The notes beneath the pieces are model-generated. The model searched no databases, was not told where the DNA came from, and was given only the letters and a program-made list of their open reading frames with translations. From Novosphingobium sp. (GTDB lineage: Bacteria > Pseudomonadota > Alphaproteobacteria > Sphingomonadales > Sphingomonadaceae), in the NCBI RefSeq assembly GCF_030696665.1, contig NZ_JAUYRV010000053.1:62001-126000 (forward strand): a DNA stretch of 64,000 nt. Direction: 5' to 3'. The position numbers were made by a program, and so were the translations under genes. Each line of letters begins with the position of its first letter. Within the stretch, counting starts at the first letter, position 1. Shown piece after piece: positions 26,430 through 35,071 of this stretch.

Positions 26430-27946
26430 TGGCGGCGCTGCTTTCGCTGCTGGCTGCGGCAAGCGTTGCCACCGCCAGTCCTGCCGATTGCAGCGCGCTT
26501 ATCGGTGCAAGGGGGGACGTGGTGGTGGATAAGGCCACTGCGGTCCCCGCCAATGCGGCGTTCAAGCCGGACGACAGCCGAACGTTCTATAAATCGGTTC
26601 CGGTATCGGCAGGGTTCTGCCGTGTGGAAGGGCGGATTGAGGGGACCATCGGCTTTGAACTGTGGCTGCCGCTGGCGTGGAACGGACGGCTCCTTGGCGC
26701 TGGCGTTGGCGGCGATGCAGGGGTTTTCAACTACATCGACATGAGCCTGCGCGTGGGACAAGGCTTTGCCACGGTCACCACCGACGCCGGGCACAAGGCC
26801 AGCGATGCGCATTGGATGCGCAACGCCAAAGCGCGCACGGATTACGAACACCGTGCCGTTCACCTCACCGCGCAAGGTGCGAAGGCGATTGCGGCTCGGT
26901 TCTATGCGCGGCCCGTGGACCGCAGCTATTTCACCGGATGTTCGGGCGGCGGGCGGCAGGCCTTGAAGGAAATGCAGGTCCATCCGCAGGACTATGACGG
27001 GGTGATTGCGGGCGCGCCCGGACCCAACATGCCCCTGCAATCGGTGCGGATGATGTGGTTCGCACTGGAGGCGCAGCGCAAACCGCAAGCCGCCCTGAGC
27101 GATGCTGATTGGTTGCTTTACGAAAGCCGCGTGACCGCTGCGTGCGATGGCATGGACGGCAAAGTGGACGGGATCATCACCGATCCGCTGCAGTGCCAGT
27201 TCCGCACCGCGACGCTGCTGTGCAAGCCGGGGCAAGGCGAGGGGTGCCTGACCGCGCCGAAGCTGACCATGCTGAACAGCATCATCGCGCCGCTGCGGGA
27301 TGAGCGCGGAAGGGCGATGGACCGGGGCCTGCTCTCCGCCGTCCGCACGCGCCCCGGTCCGCCGTCGCCACTGTTGCGCGCGATGTGGGCCGATGCCGCG
27401 CATGACGATCCTGCATGGGATGAACTGACCTTCAGCCGCACCGGTGACCTTGCGCTGATCAACAAGGTGATGCCGCAATTGCGCGGGGATTCCACGTCCA
27501 TCGCGCCGTTCGTTGCCGATGGCCGCCGGGCGATCCTCTATCAGGGGTGGCAAGACCCATCGACCAATGCCGGGCCGACGCTGGAATACTATGGCGCGCT
27601 GGCGCGTGACAACGGTGGCCTTGGGCGTTTGGCGCAGAACGTGCGGCTGTTCATGGTGCCGGGCATGTATCATTGCCGGGGCGGTCCGGGCGTGGACAGC
27701 TTTGGCGCATCGGGCCATGCGCCGGTGAGCGAGGACGCCTCGAAGGACATGCTTTGGGCGCTGATCCGCTGGGTAGAGCAGGGCATTGCGCCCGAGCGGA
27801 TCGAGGCGAGCAAGGTGGCTGACACGGGCAGTTTTACTCGCCCGATCTGTGCGTTCCCCAAGTCGGCACGGCTACGCGGCGGTGAATGGGCCTGCGAACA
27901 TGACGCCGCGCTGCTGCGCTGGCCTTCTGCCAAGTTGACGAAATGA
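26429..27946 (+). CDS. Tannase/feruloyl esterase-family protein, exported
   Basis: A 505-residue member of the tannase/feruloyl esterase/MHETase-type family. The short N-terminal signal ends near ATASP. The family's CS-D-HC motif is present: C171-S172 in GCSGGG, an Asp in YQGWQDPST, and His-Cys in GMYHCRGG. A calcium-loop motif, CDGMDGKVDGIITDPLQC, is complete with its flanking Cys pair. The enzyme hydrolyses esters of aromatic acids outside the cytoplasm. Its ATG overlaps the receptor stop, and its stop overlaps the MmgE/PrpD start. This is the clearest hint that the island handles an aromatic or hydroxyaryl ester. Confidence 0.92.
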   Translation: MAALLSLLAAASVATASPADCSALIGARGDVVVDKATAVPANAAFKPDDSRTFYKSVPVSAGFCRVEGRIEGTIGFELWLPLAWNGRLLGAGVGGDAGVFNYIDMSLRVGQGFATVTTDAGHKASDAHWMRNAKARTDYEHRAVHLTAQGAKAIAARFYARPVDRSYFTGCSGGGRQALKEMQVHPQDYDGVIAGAPGPNMPLQSVRMMWFALEAQRKPQAALSDADWLLYESRVTAACDGMDGKVDGIITDPLQCQFRTATLLCKPGQGEGCLTAPKLTMLNSIIAPLRDERGRAMDRGLLSAVRTRPGPPSPLLRAMWADAAHDDPAWDELTFSRTGDLALINKVMPQLRGDSTSIAPFVADGRRAILYQGWQDPSTNAGPTLEYYGALARDNGGLGRLAQNVRLFMVPGMYHCRGGPGVDSFGASGHAPVSEDASKDMLWALIRWVEQGIAPERIEASKVADTGSFTRPICAFPKSARLRGGEWACEHDAALLRWPSAKLTK

Positions 27947-29304
27947 TCAGCGATATTCTTTCCGCCCATATCGCATCGACGCGGTGGGCTGGTTTGCCCG
28001 AAGCGGCGCGGGAAGGTGCGCGGCGGGTGCTGCTGGACGCGGTGGGGGTTACTTATGCCGCCAGCGGGCTTGCGCCCGAAGCTGCGCCGTTCATTGCTCT
28101 GGCCCGCGCCAATGGGGCTGGGCCTTGTGCGATCCTCGGTACGGCGCACCGGGTGCAGCCTTTGGGCGCAGCGCTGGCCAATGGCGCGCTGGCCCATGCG
28201 GTGGATTATGAGGATGCATTTGATCGCGCGCCTGCGCATCCCAATGCATCACTGGTGCCGGTGCTGCTGGCTTTGGCGCAATCTGAGGGTGCGGTAGTTG
28301 GTCGTCGGTTCCTGACGGCGTTGGCGGTGGGCGGCGATCTGGCTTGTCGGATTGCGCTGTCCCTTCGCCAGCCGATGGAGCAGGGCGGGTGGTATCCGCC
28401 GCCGATAGTCGCCGCATTTGGTGCGGTGGCAGGCGCGGCGAACCTGCTGGGGCTGACGGCGGCGCAGACCAAGGACGCGCTTTCGCTGACGCTATGCCAG
28501 GTGACAATGCCCGGTGAAATCAAGCACAGCCGCCGCACCGTGCTGCGCGCCGTGCGTGAGGCTTTTCCGGCGCAAGCTGCGTTGACGGCTGCATTGCTGG
28601 CGCGTGAGGGCGTGGCCGGGTTTGAGACGCCGCTTGAGGGCAAGTCGGGCTTCTATGCGCTTTATGCGGGCGGGCATTTCGCGCCTGATGATCTGACTGA
28701 AGGGTTGGGCCAGCACTACTGGGGCGCGGAATTGACGTTCAAGCCTTGGCCCAGTTGCCGGGGGACGCATCCGTTTATTGAAATGGCGCTGGATCTAATG
28801 GCGCAGCACGGGTTTGCCGCTGATGATATTGCGTCGGTCGAAGTTTCGGTGGACGATGTGCAGGCGATGCTGGTGGAGCCGCTTGAGCGCAAGCAAGCGC
28901 CGGACGTGGCAATTGACGCCAAGTTTTCGATCCCGTTCACCACCGCGCTGGCACTGGTGCGCGGCGGGGTGAGGCTGGATTCCTTCGGGCCAGAAAGCCT
29001 TGGCGATCCGCTGGTCCTTGGCATGGCGGCGAAGGTGCTGCCCGCGGTGGTGGCATCGCCCACATGGCAGCGCGGCGTGGGTGGCGCGATGCGTGTTACG
29101 CTGAACGATGGCGCAGTGCATGAGGCATTTGTGGCCAATGCGCTGGGGTGCCCCGACCGGCCTTTGACCGAAGGCGCGCAGTTGGCGAAGTTCATCGACT
29201 GCCTGTCGCGCGCGGCGGTGCCGGTCGGGCGGGAGCGGGCTGAGGCGTTGGCTGAGCGCATCTTGGCGCTCGAAAGCTGCGATGCTGTGGGCGCGCTGTT
29301 CTAG
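27943..29304 (+). CDS. MmgE/PrpD-family protein
   Basis: A 453-residue MmgE/PrpD-family protein, the fold of 2-methylcitrate dehydratase and of cis-aconitate and iminodisuccinate-processing enzymes. Landmarks are ALAHAVDYEDAFDRAPAHPNASLVPVLLAL near residue 85, VGGDLACRIAL near 125, and the helical second domain with WPSCRGTHPFIEMALDL. It probably adds or removes water on a tricarboxylate-like or hydroxyacid intermediate. It is the last gene of the 21598 operon. Its TAG stop shares CTAG (29301-29304) with the stop of the convergent OmpA-like gene. No other methylcitrate-cycle gene is nearby, so a propionate role is unlikely. Confidence 0.88.
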   Translation: MISDILSAHIASTRWAGLPEAAREGARRVLLDAVGVTYAASGLAPEAAPFIALARANGAGPCAILGTAHRVQPLGAALANGALAHAVDYEDAFDRAPAHPNASLVPVLLALAQSEGAVVGRRFLTALAVGGDLACRIALSLRQPMEQGGWYPPPIVAAFGAVAGAANLLGLTAAQTKDALSLTLCQVTMPGEIKHSRRTVLRAVREAFPAQAALTAALLAREGVAGFETPLEGKSGFYALYAGGHFAPDDLTEGLGQHYWGAELTFKPWPSCRGTHPFIEMALDLMAQHGFAADDIASVEVSVDDVQAMLVEPLERKQAPDVAIDAKFSIPFTTALALVRGGVRLDSFGPESLGDPLVLGMAAKVLPAVVASPTWQRGVGGAMRVTLNDGAVHEAFVANALGCPDRPLTEGAQLAKFIDCLSRAAVPVGRERAEALAERILALESCDAVGALF

Positions 29305-30074
29305 AAAACTGCCCGCATTTCCGCGCGGCGCTGGCTTTGCCACGGCAGGCCATCGGCGTCGGGTTCGTCAGTTGGCTTGGCCGCCACTTCCCACTTCGTC
29401 TCGATCTTCAGGCCTGGCACCAGCCTGCGCATGGTCTCGGCAATAGTTTCAGCGCGTTCCTGCGCAGCTTCGGGGCGTTCGGCCAGTTCAAGGCCGCTGA
29501 CCTTCTCAGGCACAGTTGCCGCAAAGCCGGTGACGACGAGCTTTTTGGGCTTGGCCGCCCTGATCCACGTGACGGCATTGTCGATCAGCCAGTCGTCATA
29601 CTGGTAAACAAGGAAGTCCTTGTCGAACTCGAAATAGACCGGGAACACGCGTTCGGCATAAGGGCCGGGGGGCACCGGGCGCGCCACAGATAGCGGCGCG
29701 ATGTTGCGGCGGGGCAGGGTGTAACGGCGGCCGGGGAAGCCCTCTGCCGGGATCATGTGCCGGGTGCAGGGGATGTCGAGCCGCGATGTGCGCACCGGAT
29801 CGAGCGCCGGTGCGCCGCACGGTTGCGCAGTGTTGGCAGAGGGGCGTCCTTCTACCAGCACAGCGAAGTTCCAATCGGGCTTGTAAGGGCTTTCGGTCAC
29901 GTCCCAGCGCTTGCCCGTTTCGCGGTCATCGGCCAGCCAGCAGCCCGATTTGCGGCCGGCGTCCGTATCGCGATAGACCGGGCAGGCGACGTAGCGGACA
30001 AGCCCGGCGGTGTCTTGCGCGGCCTGCGCGGTGGTTGCGGTGCAGAGTGCGACAAGGAGGGCGAGGCGCTTCAC
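29301..30074 (-). CDS. Exported OmpA-like protein
   Basis: A 257-residue protein read from a GTG at 30074 that overlaps the cytochrome stop (GTGA); the longer frame to 30254 is rejected because the GTG is followed directly by a signal peptide (KRLALLVALCTATTAQA). The N-terminal half has a Cys-containing module (YVACPVY, KSGCWLADDRE). The C-terminal half, VFPVYFEFDKDFLVYQYDDWLIDNAV ... LELAERPEAAQERAETIA, resembles an OmpA/MotB peptidoglycan-binding fold. It is the last gene of the leftward operon with a TonB receptor and a di-haem cytochrome. A structural or anchoring role is inference. Confidence 0.65.
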   Translation of the reverse strand: MKRLALLVALCTATTAQAAQDTAGLVRYVACPVYRDTDAGRKSGCWLADDRETGKRWDVTESPYKPDWNFAVLVEGRPSANTAQPCGAPALDPVRTSRLDIPCTRHMIPAEGFPGRRYTLPRRNIAPLSVARPVPPGPYAERVFPVYFEFDKDFLVYQYDDWLIDNAVTWIRAAKPKKLVVTGFAATVPEKVSGLELAERPEAAQERAETIAETMRRLVPGLKIETKWEVAAKPTDEPDADGLPWQSQRRAEMRAVF

Positions 30075-31594
30075 AGCACACCCATCAGGTTGATCAGGTC
30101 CTGCTTCTCCTGCTCGGTATAGCCGATGGAATAGCGCCGTTCGTAATAGTCCACCACGCCGCGCAAATCCTTTGCCAGCCCGTTCGAAAAGTATGGCGCA
30201 CGGGCCGAAAGGCCGCGCAGCGATTGCAGCGTAATCTTGCCCACATCGGCGCACTTGCCCGATGTCAGCGCGAAGCCGGGATCATAGGTGTAGATGACCT
30301 TGCCATAGTGCGGATGGGGGCGTCCGGTGCAGGTCACCCTGAACAGCGGCAGATCATCCCACGGATCGGCAAAGGGCAGGGTGGTGGTGCCAAGATCGAC
30401 CTGGCCGGGGGCCACGTCGTTGCCCATCTGGCTCATATTGTGACAGAAAACGCAGGAGTTGCGCACTGGATTGCCAAAGCCGACGCGCGAGTTGATTCCG
30501 GCGGAATCGGTGATGAGGAACATCTTTTCGCGGAACACGCGCGCCCCGCGCGCAATGGACTGGCGCATGGCCAGTTGTTCAGGCGTCAGCTTGGCGGCCT
30601 CATCAGCAGGGATTTTCTCCCAGCCCTTGAACTCGCTCCAGACGGGTTCACCAATGGAGCCGAGCGCGCCGGGTTCGCTGTCGCGCAGGCGGGCAGGGCC
30701 TGCCACGGCCCCGCCGCTGTCCACCGCGCCGCCGGTCTTGCTCACTTGCATCGCGGTGTAGACGCGCAGTTCGAAGTCCTGCAATTGCTTGCGCTCTGCC
30801 GGAGAAAGCGCCTTGAGCATCTGCAGGTGCGTGGTGGCCGCATCCTCCATTTGGATGCGCAGGCTGCCCGCGCGGTTATCGGCCATCAGATTGCCCGATT
30901 GCGGTTTGCCGTCTTCGGGATCGAGCGGCAAAGCGTAGCCCTGCTTGGGATCGAACGGGAAGCCGACCGCCAGCAAATACTTCATGTTCGCCACCGGGCG
31001 CGGGCGGCGATAGACGGAGATTTTGCCGGCCTCCGGGCCATAAGTCGGCCCGGAATTGCAACCGTTGGGATCGCGCACCACTTCGATGGTGAAATCGGGT
31101 TTGACAGGATTGCCGTTGAAGCTTTTGGCAGGCCACGGGCGTTCAATGCGGATCAGTCCGCGATCCAGCAGCAACGAATGGCTCTCCCGCTTGTCCTGCG
31201 GCAGGGTGGGGCAGTTCGATCCGTCATAGGCGGCGAACAGCGGGTCTTTCCCGTTGGTGCGGTCCCACTGGCGGCGCACGCTGTCCACCGAAAGGCTCAT
31301 CGCATCGGATGGCTGGTGGCAGGTGACGCAGGCGCGCCCATCCTTGCCCAACGGTTCGAAAAACGGGTGGCCCGCCGTTTTTAGCGGCCCTCCCACGGCC
31401 AGCATGCGCAGCGTGCCGTTGGCGTTATCGTAGTCCAGAACCGCTGGCAGCACCCGGCCTTCACCGGGTGCCCACCAGCGGTCAGGCACATCCCCGCCGC
31501 GCGCGCCGACCGAGAGGGCCAGAACGAGCGCAGCGAGCGGCAGGGCAAACGACTTTTGCGGGAGGAGGTGCATCAGCCGCTTGCCCTTTCTCAT
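30071..31594 (-). CDS. Di-haem c-type cytochrome, peroxidase/MauG-like
   Basis: A 507-residue periplasmic protein; the start at 31594 (MRKGKRLMHL) gives a basic, then hydrophobic signal peptide. Two haem-c sites, C89-VTCH and C381-VFCH, lie in separate halves. The C-terminal block LSARAPYFSNGLAKDLRGVVDYYERRY is the bacterial cytochrome c peroxidase/MauG signature for the second haem domain. It is longer than classic peroxidases (about 350), with an insert of about 200 residues between the haems. It sits between a TonB receptor and an OmpA-like gene and could oxidise a substrate in the periplasm. No electron partner is visible. Confidence 0.85.
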   Translation of the reverse strand: MRKGKRLMHLLPQKSFALPLAALVLALSVGARGGDVPDRWWAPGEGRVLPAVLDYDNANGTLRMLAVGGPLKTAGHPFFEPLGKDGRACVTCHQPSDAMSLSVDSVRRQWDRTNGKDPLFAAYDGSNCPTLPQDKRESHSLLLDRGLIRIERPWPAKSFNGNPVKPDFTIEVVRDPNGCNSGPTYGPEAGKISVYRRPRPVANMKYLLAVGFPFDPKQGYALPLDPEDGKPQSGNLMADNRAGSLRIQMEDAATTHLQMLKALSPAERKQLQDFELRVYTAMQVSKTGGAVDSGGAVAGPARLRDSEPGALGSIGEPVWSEFKGWEKIPADEAAKLTPEQLAMRQSIARGARVFREKMFLITDSAGINSRVGFGNPVRNSCVFCHNMSQMGNDVAPGQVDLGTTTLPFADPWDDLPLFRVTCTGRPHPHYGKVIYTYDPGFALTSGKCADVGKITLQSLRGLSARAPYFSNGLAKDLRGVVDYYERRYSIGYTEQEKQDLINLMGVL

Positions 31595-31598
31595 TGGC

Positions 31599-33806
31599 TC
31601 AATTGCCGATTTCAACGCGCAGTCGCAGGCCATATGTGCGCGGCGCACCATAGATGATGCCGCCATCCGCGCTGGAACTGTTCTGGATCTGCGATGCGAT
31701 GTAGGTCTTGTCGGTCAGATTGTTGACGAAAGCTTCGAGCTTGTATTTGCGGCCCATATCCAACGTCAGCCGCGCGTCGAACACGTTGCGGCCCGGCACC
31801 CGCGTGTTCACGCTGGGGAACGGCGTGGCGTACTGTTCCGAAATGTAGGACCACTGCACGCGCGGTGTCACTTCAACCGAGCCAAGCGGGATGGCGTACT
31901 GCACGCCTGCGTTCACAGTCCAATCGGGTGAGAACGGCAGAACGCGGTCCTTGGGCACAAAACGCAAGTTGGTGGGGCAGCCGGGATCGGTGCCTGCGGC
32001 ATTGGTGTCGGAAATGCAGGCCGAATTGGCGAACTTTGAATTGAGGTAACCCATGCCCGCATTGGCGGCGAACCCGCCAAACTGCGCGGTCACTTCCAGT
32101 TCTGCGCCCCACGATTTGCCCGCCAGCGCATTCTGCGTGACCGGCAGCCCGCCGACGAGGCTGGAAAGCTGGATGTCCTTGTAATCCGAATAGAACACAT
32201 CGCCATTCACGCGCAGGTGGCGGTCGAACAGTTCGGTCTTCAAGCCAGCTTCATAGACGAAATTGCGTTCCGGCTTGAAGTCCGGCGTATTTGGCGTGAG
32301 GTTCACCCCGCCTGCTTTGTAGCCCTTCGATGCGGTCACATAGAGCATGTTGTTCGCGCCGAAGTGATAGTTTACGCCCAGCTTTCCGGTCAGCTGCTGT
32401 GATGTGACCTGGCTGGTGAAAGGCAGGGTGATCGGCGGCCCCGGCACGGCAAAGCGGGTGTAAACCTGCTTGTCCCACGAATAGCGGGCACCGGCCAGCA
32501 CTTCGAGAGCATCGGTGACGTAGTAGTTCACCTGCCCGAACATAGACTGCGAGGTGTTCTTCGCCTCGGTGATGATGCTGCTGTTCGATTGCACCACGTC
32601 CAACGTGTTGCGGTTGTCACGCAGCAGGGTGACAGGGACGCTTTCGTCCATCACGAACCCGCCGAGAACCCACTGCAGCGGACCTTTGCCGGTGGAAAGC
32701 AGGTTGAATTCGCCGATCAGCGTCTTGAACTGCGTATCGCCATTGCTGACGCGGCCGGGGAAGCGGGCTGTGTTGGCACCGCTGGTCGGCAGGTTGGCGG
32801 GCACGGCCAGCGCGGTGGCGGTGCGATCACCGTCGGTCTGATCGTGGGTATAGCCATCCTGCCACGAAACCAGTGCGCGGGCCTGCACGCTGTCGCTCAC
32901 GTCATAGCGCGCTTCGGCGGACAGGCGGTATCCGGCTTGATCTTGAAACGAAAGCCCGTCTTCCTGGATCTCGAACGGGTTGGTGCTGACCGTGTCGCCA
33001 CGGCGCTTGACCGCGTTGTTATCGCTGCGGACGTCGAAATACTCACCGCGCACGTTGACGTTCAGCCGACCATCCATGCCGCGCAAGCGCAGGTTGGCGC
33101 GGATGGCATCCATGTTCAGATTGCCGGGCTGGCTTTGCGCGTTGGCTGCGATGTTGCGGGTGAAGCTGTCACGCTCTTCATGCACGCCCGCGATGCGCAG
33201 CGCCACGTTTTCACCGCCCACATTCACGGCGGCAACCACTCGGTAGCGGTCATAGTTGGCGACGGTCACATCGCCGATCGCAAAGTTGCTGTCGAATTCC
33301 GGTTCAGGCGTGCGGACGTAAAGCGCGCCGCCGGTGGAGTTCTGACCGGTAAGCGTGCCCTGCGGCCCGCGCAGCACTTCCATCGTGCCGATATCGAAGA
33401 ACGTATGGCCGATGAACTGTTCATGCGGGATCAGCTGGCCATCGATGTAATAGGCAACGCCGGGGTTCGATGTTGGCGCCGATTGCGCGATGCCAACCCC
33501 GCGGATGTTGATGAAGGTCGACCGGTTGAAGGTGTTGATCGCAATGGACGGTGCGATCTGCTGAATGTCGTTGAGGTTGACGACGCCCTTGCGCTCAAGC
33601 TCAGCGCCGGAAAAGACCGAGGCGGAGATCGGCACGTCCTGCAGGCTTTGTTCACGGCGTTCGGCGGTCACGATGATGGCGGTAAGGCCGCCGTTGTCGC
33701 CTTGATCTGCTTGGGCTGCGTCCTGCGCAATGGCAGGTGCGATGGTGGCGGTGCTGGCGAGAAGCGCGCCAAGCATGACTGCTTTGCGGGTGTTGATGGC
33801 AGGCAT
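31599..33806 (-). CDS. TonB-dependent outer-membrane receptor
   Basis: A 735-residue receptor of the group common in sphingomonads (LTAIIVTAERREQSLQDVPISASVFSGAELERKGV at the plug start), with a signal peptide ending in APAIAQ. The plug continues with FINIRGVGIAQ and IGTMEVLRGPQGTLTGQNSTGGALYVRT, and the barrel ends in RLRVEIGN. The ATG at 33806, preceded by GAGGGGA, is preferred to a longer frame to 33821. It leads the leftward operon with the di-haem cytochrome and OmpA-like genes, and operator-like site D lies 57 bp upstream. It belongs to a different branch from the 6101 and 23820 receptors. Confidence 0.92.
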   Translation of the reverse strand: MPAINTRKAVMLGALLASTATIAPAIAQDAAQADQGDNGGLTAIIVTAERREQSLQDVPISASVFSGAELERKGVVNLNDIQQIAPSIAINTFNRSTFINIRGVGIAQSAPTSNPGVAYYIDGQLIPHEQFIGHTFFDIGTMEVLRGPQGTLTGQNSTGGALYVRTPEPEFDSNFAIGDVTVANYDRYRVVAAVNVGGENVALRIAGVHEERDSFTRNIAANAQSQPGNLNMDAIRANLRLRGMDGRLNVNVRGEYFDVRSDNNAVKRRGDTVSTNPFEIQEDGLSFQDQAGYRLSAEARYDVSDSVQARALVSWQDGYTHDQTDGDRTATALAVPANLPTSGANTARFPGRVSNGDTQFKTLIGEFNLLSTGKGPLQWVLGGFVMDESVPVTLLRDNRNTLDVVQSNSSIITEAKNTSQSMFGQVNYYVTDALEVLAGARYSWDKQVYTRFAVPGPPITLPFTSQVTSQQLTGKLGVNYHFGANNMLYVTASKGYKAGGVNLTPNTPDFKPERNFVYEAGLKTELFDRHLRVNGDVFYSDYKDIQLSSLVGGLPVTQNALAGKSWGAELEVTAQFGGFAANAGMGYLNSKFANSACISDTNAAGTDPGCPTNLRFVPKDRVLPFSPDWTVNAGVQYAIPLGSVEVTPRVQWSYISEQYATPFPSVNTRVPGRNVFDARLTLDMGRKYKLEAFVNNLTDKTYIASQIQNSSSADGGIIYGAPRTYGLRLRVEIGN

Positions 33807-33862
33807 GGGAAATCCCCTCACTTATTTTTGCTCTGACTGATAACAGTGCCAATAACGTCAAT

Positions 33863-33874
33863 GTAAGGGCTTGC
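33863..33874. promoter_or_regulatory. LacI-type operator, site D (GTAAGGGCTTGC)
   Basis: Matches site B at 10 of 12 positions. It lies between the end of the MFS gene (33881) and the start of the leftward receptor operon (33806), so it probably serves the receptor promoter. It is the weakest of the five copies. Confidence 0.5.
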
Positions 33875-33880
33875 AAAGCC

Positions 33881-35071
33881 CTAATTCAAACGCTTTGCCG
33901 CGATTGCTCCGACAGCGCAGGCCAAAGCAATGCCGGTCGAGGCCATCAGGGCACAGGCAACCCGCAGCGGATCGAGCGGGGCCAGCAGGCCCAGCAGCGT
34001 CATGGCTGAGCCGCTTGCCACCATCTGCAACGCCCCTGCAAGGCTGGTTGCCGTGGCGGCAAGGCCCGGTTCGGCAAAGGCGACAGCGTTGAACGCCACC
34101 GGCCCTGCCAACCCTGCGCCAAATCCCAGCAGGGTGATCGGCGCGATCAGCGGCACGACGCCTTCAACGCCAGCAAGCGCCAGCAAAAGCGCGATTAAAC
34201 CGCCGGTTGCCGAGCTTGCCGTGCCGAGGATCAAGGCACTAAAGCGGCGCTCCACCGGAACGACCAACCGCGTGCCCGCAATGCTGGCGGCAGCAATCAC
34301 CAGCAGCGCAAGCCCCGCTTCGCCCGAAGACAGGCCATAGCGATGGACCAGCAGGAACGGCGCTGCGCCCAGAAACATATAAAGGCCGCTGCTTGCCGCC
34401 GACAGCGTGATGGTGGTGAGCACGAAAGCGCGATTGCGTGCCAGTTGGGCGTAATCGCCGAGCAGGCTGCGCGCCTCTTTGCCGCGACGTTTACCCGCGC
34501 CAGTCTCCGGCAAGCGCTGCCATGCGGCGATCAGCGCAACCATTCCGGCAATCGTGAGCAGGCCGAACACCGCGCGCCAGCCCGCCAGATCGGCGATGGT
34601 GCCGCCGATTACCGGCGCGATGGCAGGGGAAATCAGCACTATCGTCATCAACGTGGCCTGCACCCCGGCAGCGCGGGCGGGGCCGAAGACATCGCCCACC
34701 ATGACCCGCGCGGTGACGACGCCGCAGGCTCCGCCCGCTGCCTGCAGCAGCCGCGCCAGCAACAGCCATTCGGGCAGAGCCGCTAATGCAGAAGCCGCCG
34801 CGCCGAGGATATAGAGGGCAAGGCCGGCCAACATCACCGGCCTGCGACCGAGACGGTCCACCAGTGGCCCCGCTACAAGCTGCCCTCCGGCAAGCCCCGC
34901 CAGATAGGCGCTGACCACTTGCTGCGCCCGTGCCTCGCCAATCGCAAAATCGGCGGCGATCAGGGGCAGGGCGGGCACCAGCATGTGAATCGCCATCGAT
35001 CCCATCGCCGCGATTGCCGCCAGCGTCAGGATTGTGGTGCGATGGCCCTTGGGTGACGTGGTGGGGTTCAT
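33881..35071 (-). CDS. MFS transporter, Bcr/CflA (DHA1) type
   Basis: A 396-residue protein with twelve predicted membrane helices. The start at 35071 overlaps the upstream MFS gene (ATGA). It has the DHA1 loop motif GPLVDRLGRRPVML between helices 2 and 3 and the antiporter-like motif C region (LISPAIAPVIGGTIADLAGW). Members export drugs or small metabolites. As second gene of a two-MFS unit divergent from the P450, it may export a toxic intermediate, while its partner imports substrate. Confidence 0.85.
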   Translation of the reverse strand: MNPTTSPKGHRTTILTLAAIAAMGSMAIHMLVPALPLIAADFAIGEARAQQVVSAYLAGLAGGQLVAGPLVDRLGRRPVMLAGLALYILGAAASALAALPEWLLLARLLQAAGGACGVVTARVMVGDVFGPARAAGVQATLMTIVLISPAIAPVIGGTIADLAGWRAVFGLLTIAGMVALIAAWQRLPETGAGKRRGKEARSLLGDYAQLARNRAFVLTTITLSAASSGLYMFLGAAPFLLVHRYGLSSGEAGLALLVIAAASIAGTRLVVPVERRFSALILGTASSATGGLIALLLALAGVEGVVPLIAPITLLGFGAGLAGPVAFNAVAFAEPGLAATATSLAGALQMVASGSAMTLLGLLAPLDPLRVACALMASTGIALACAVGAIAAKRLN

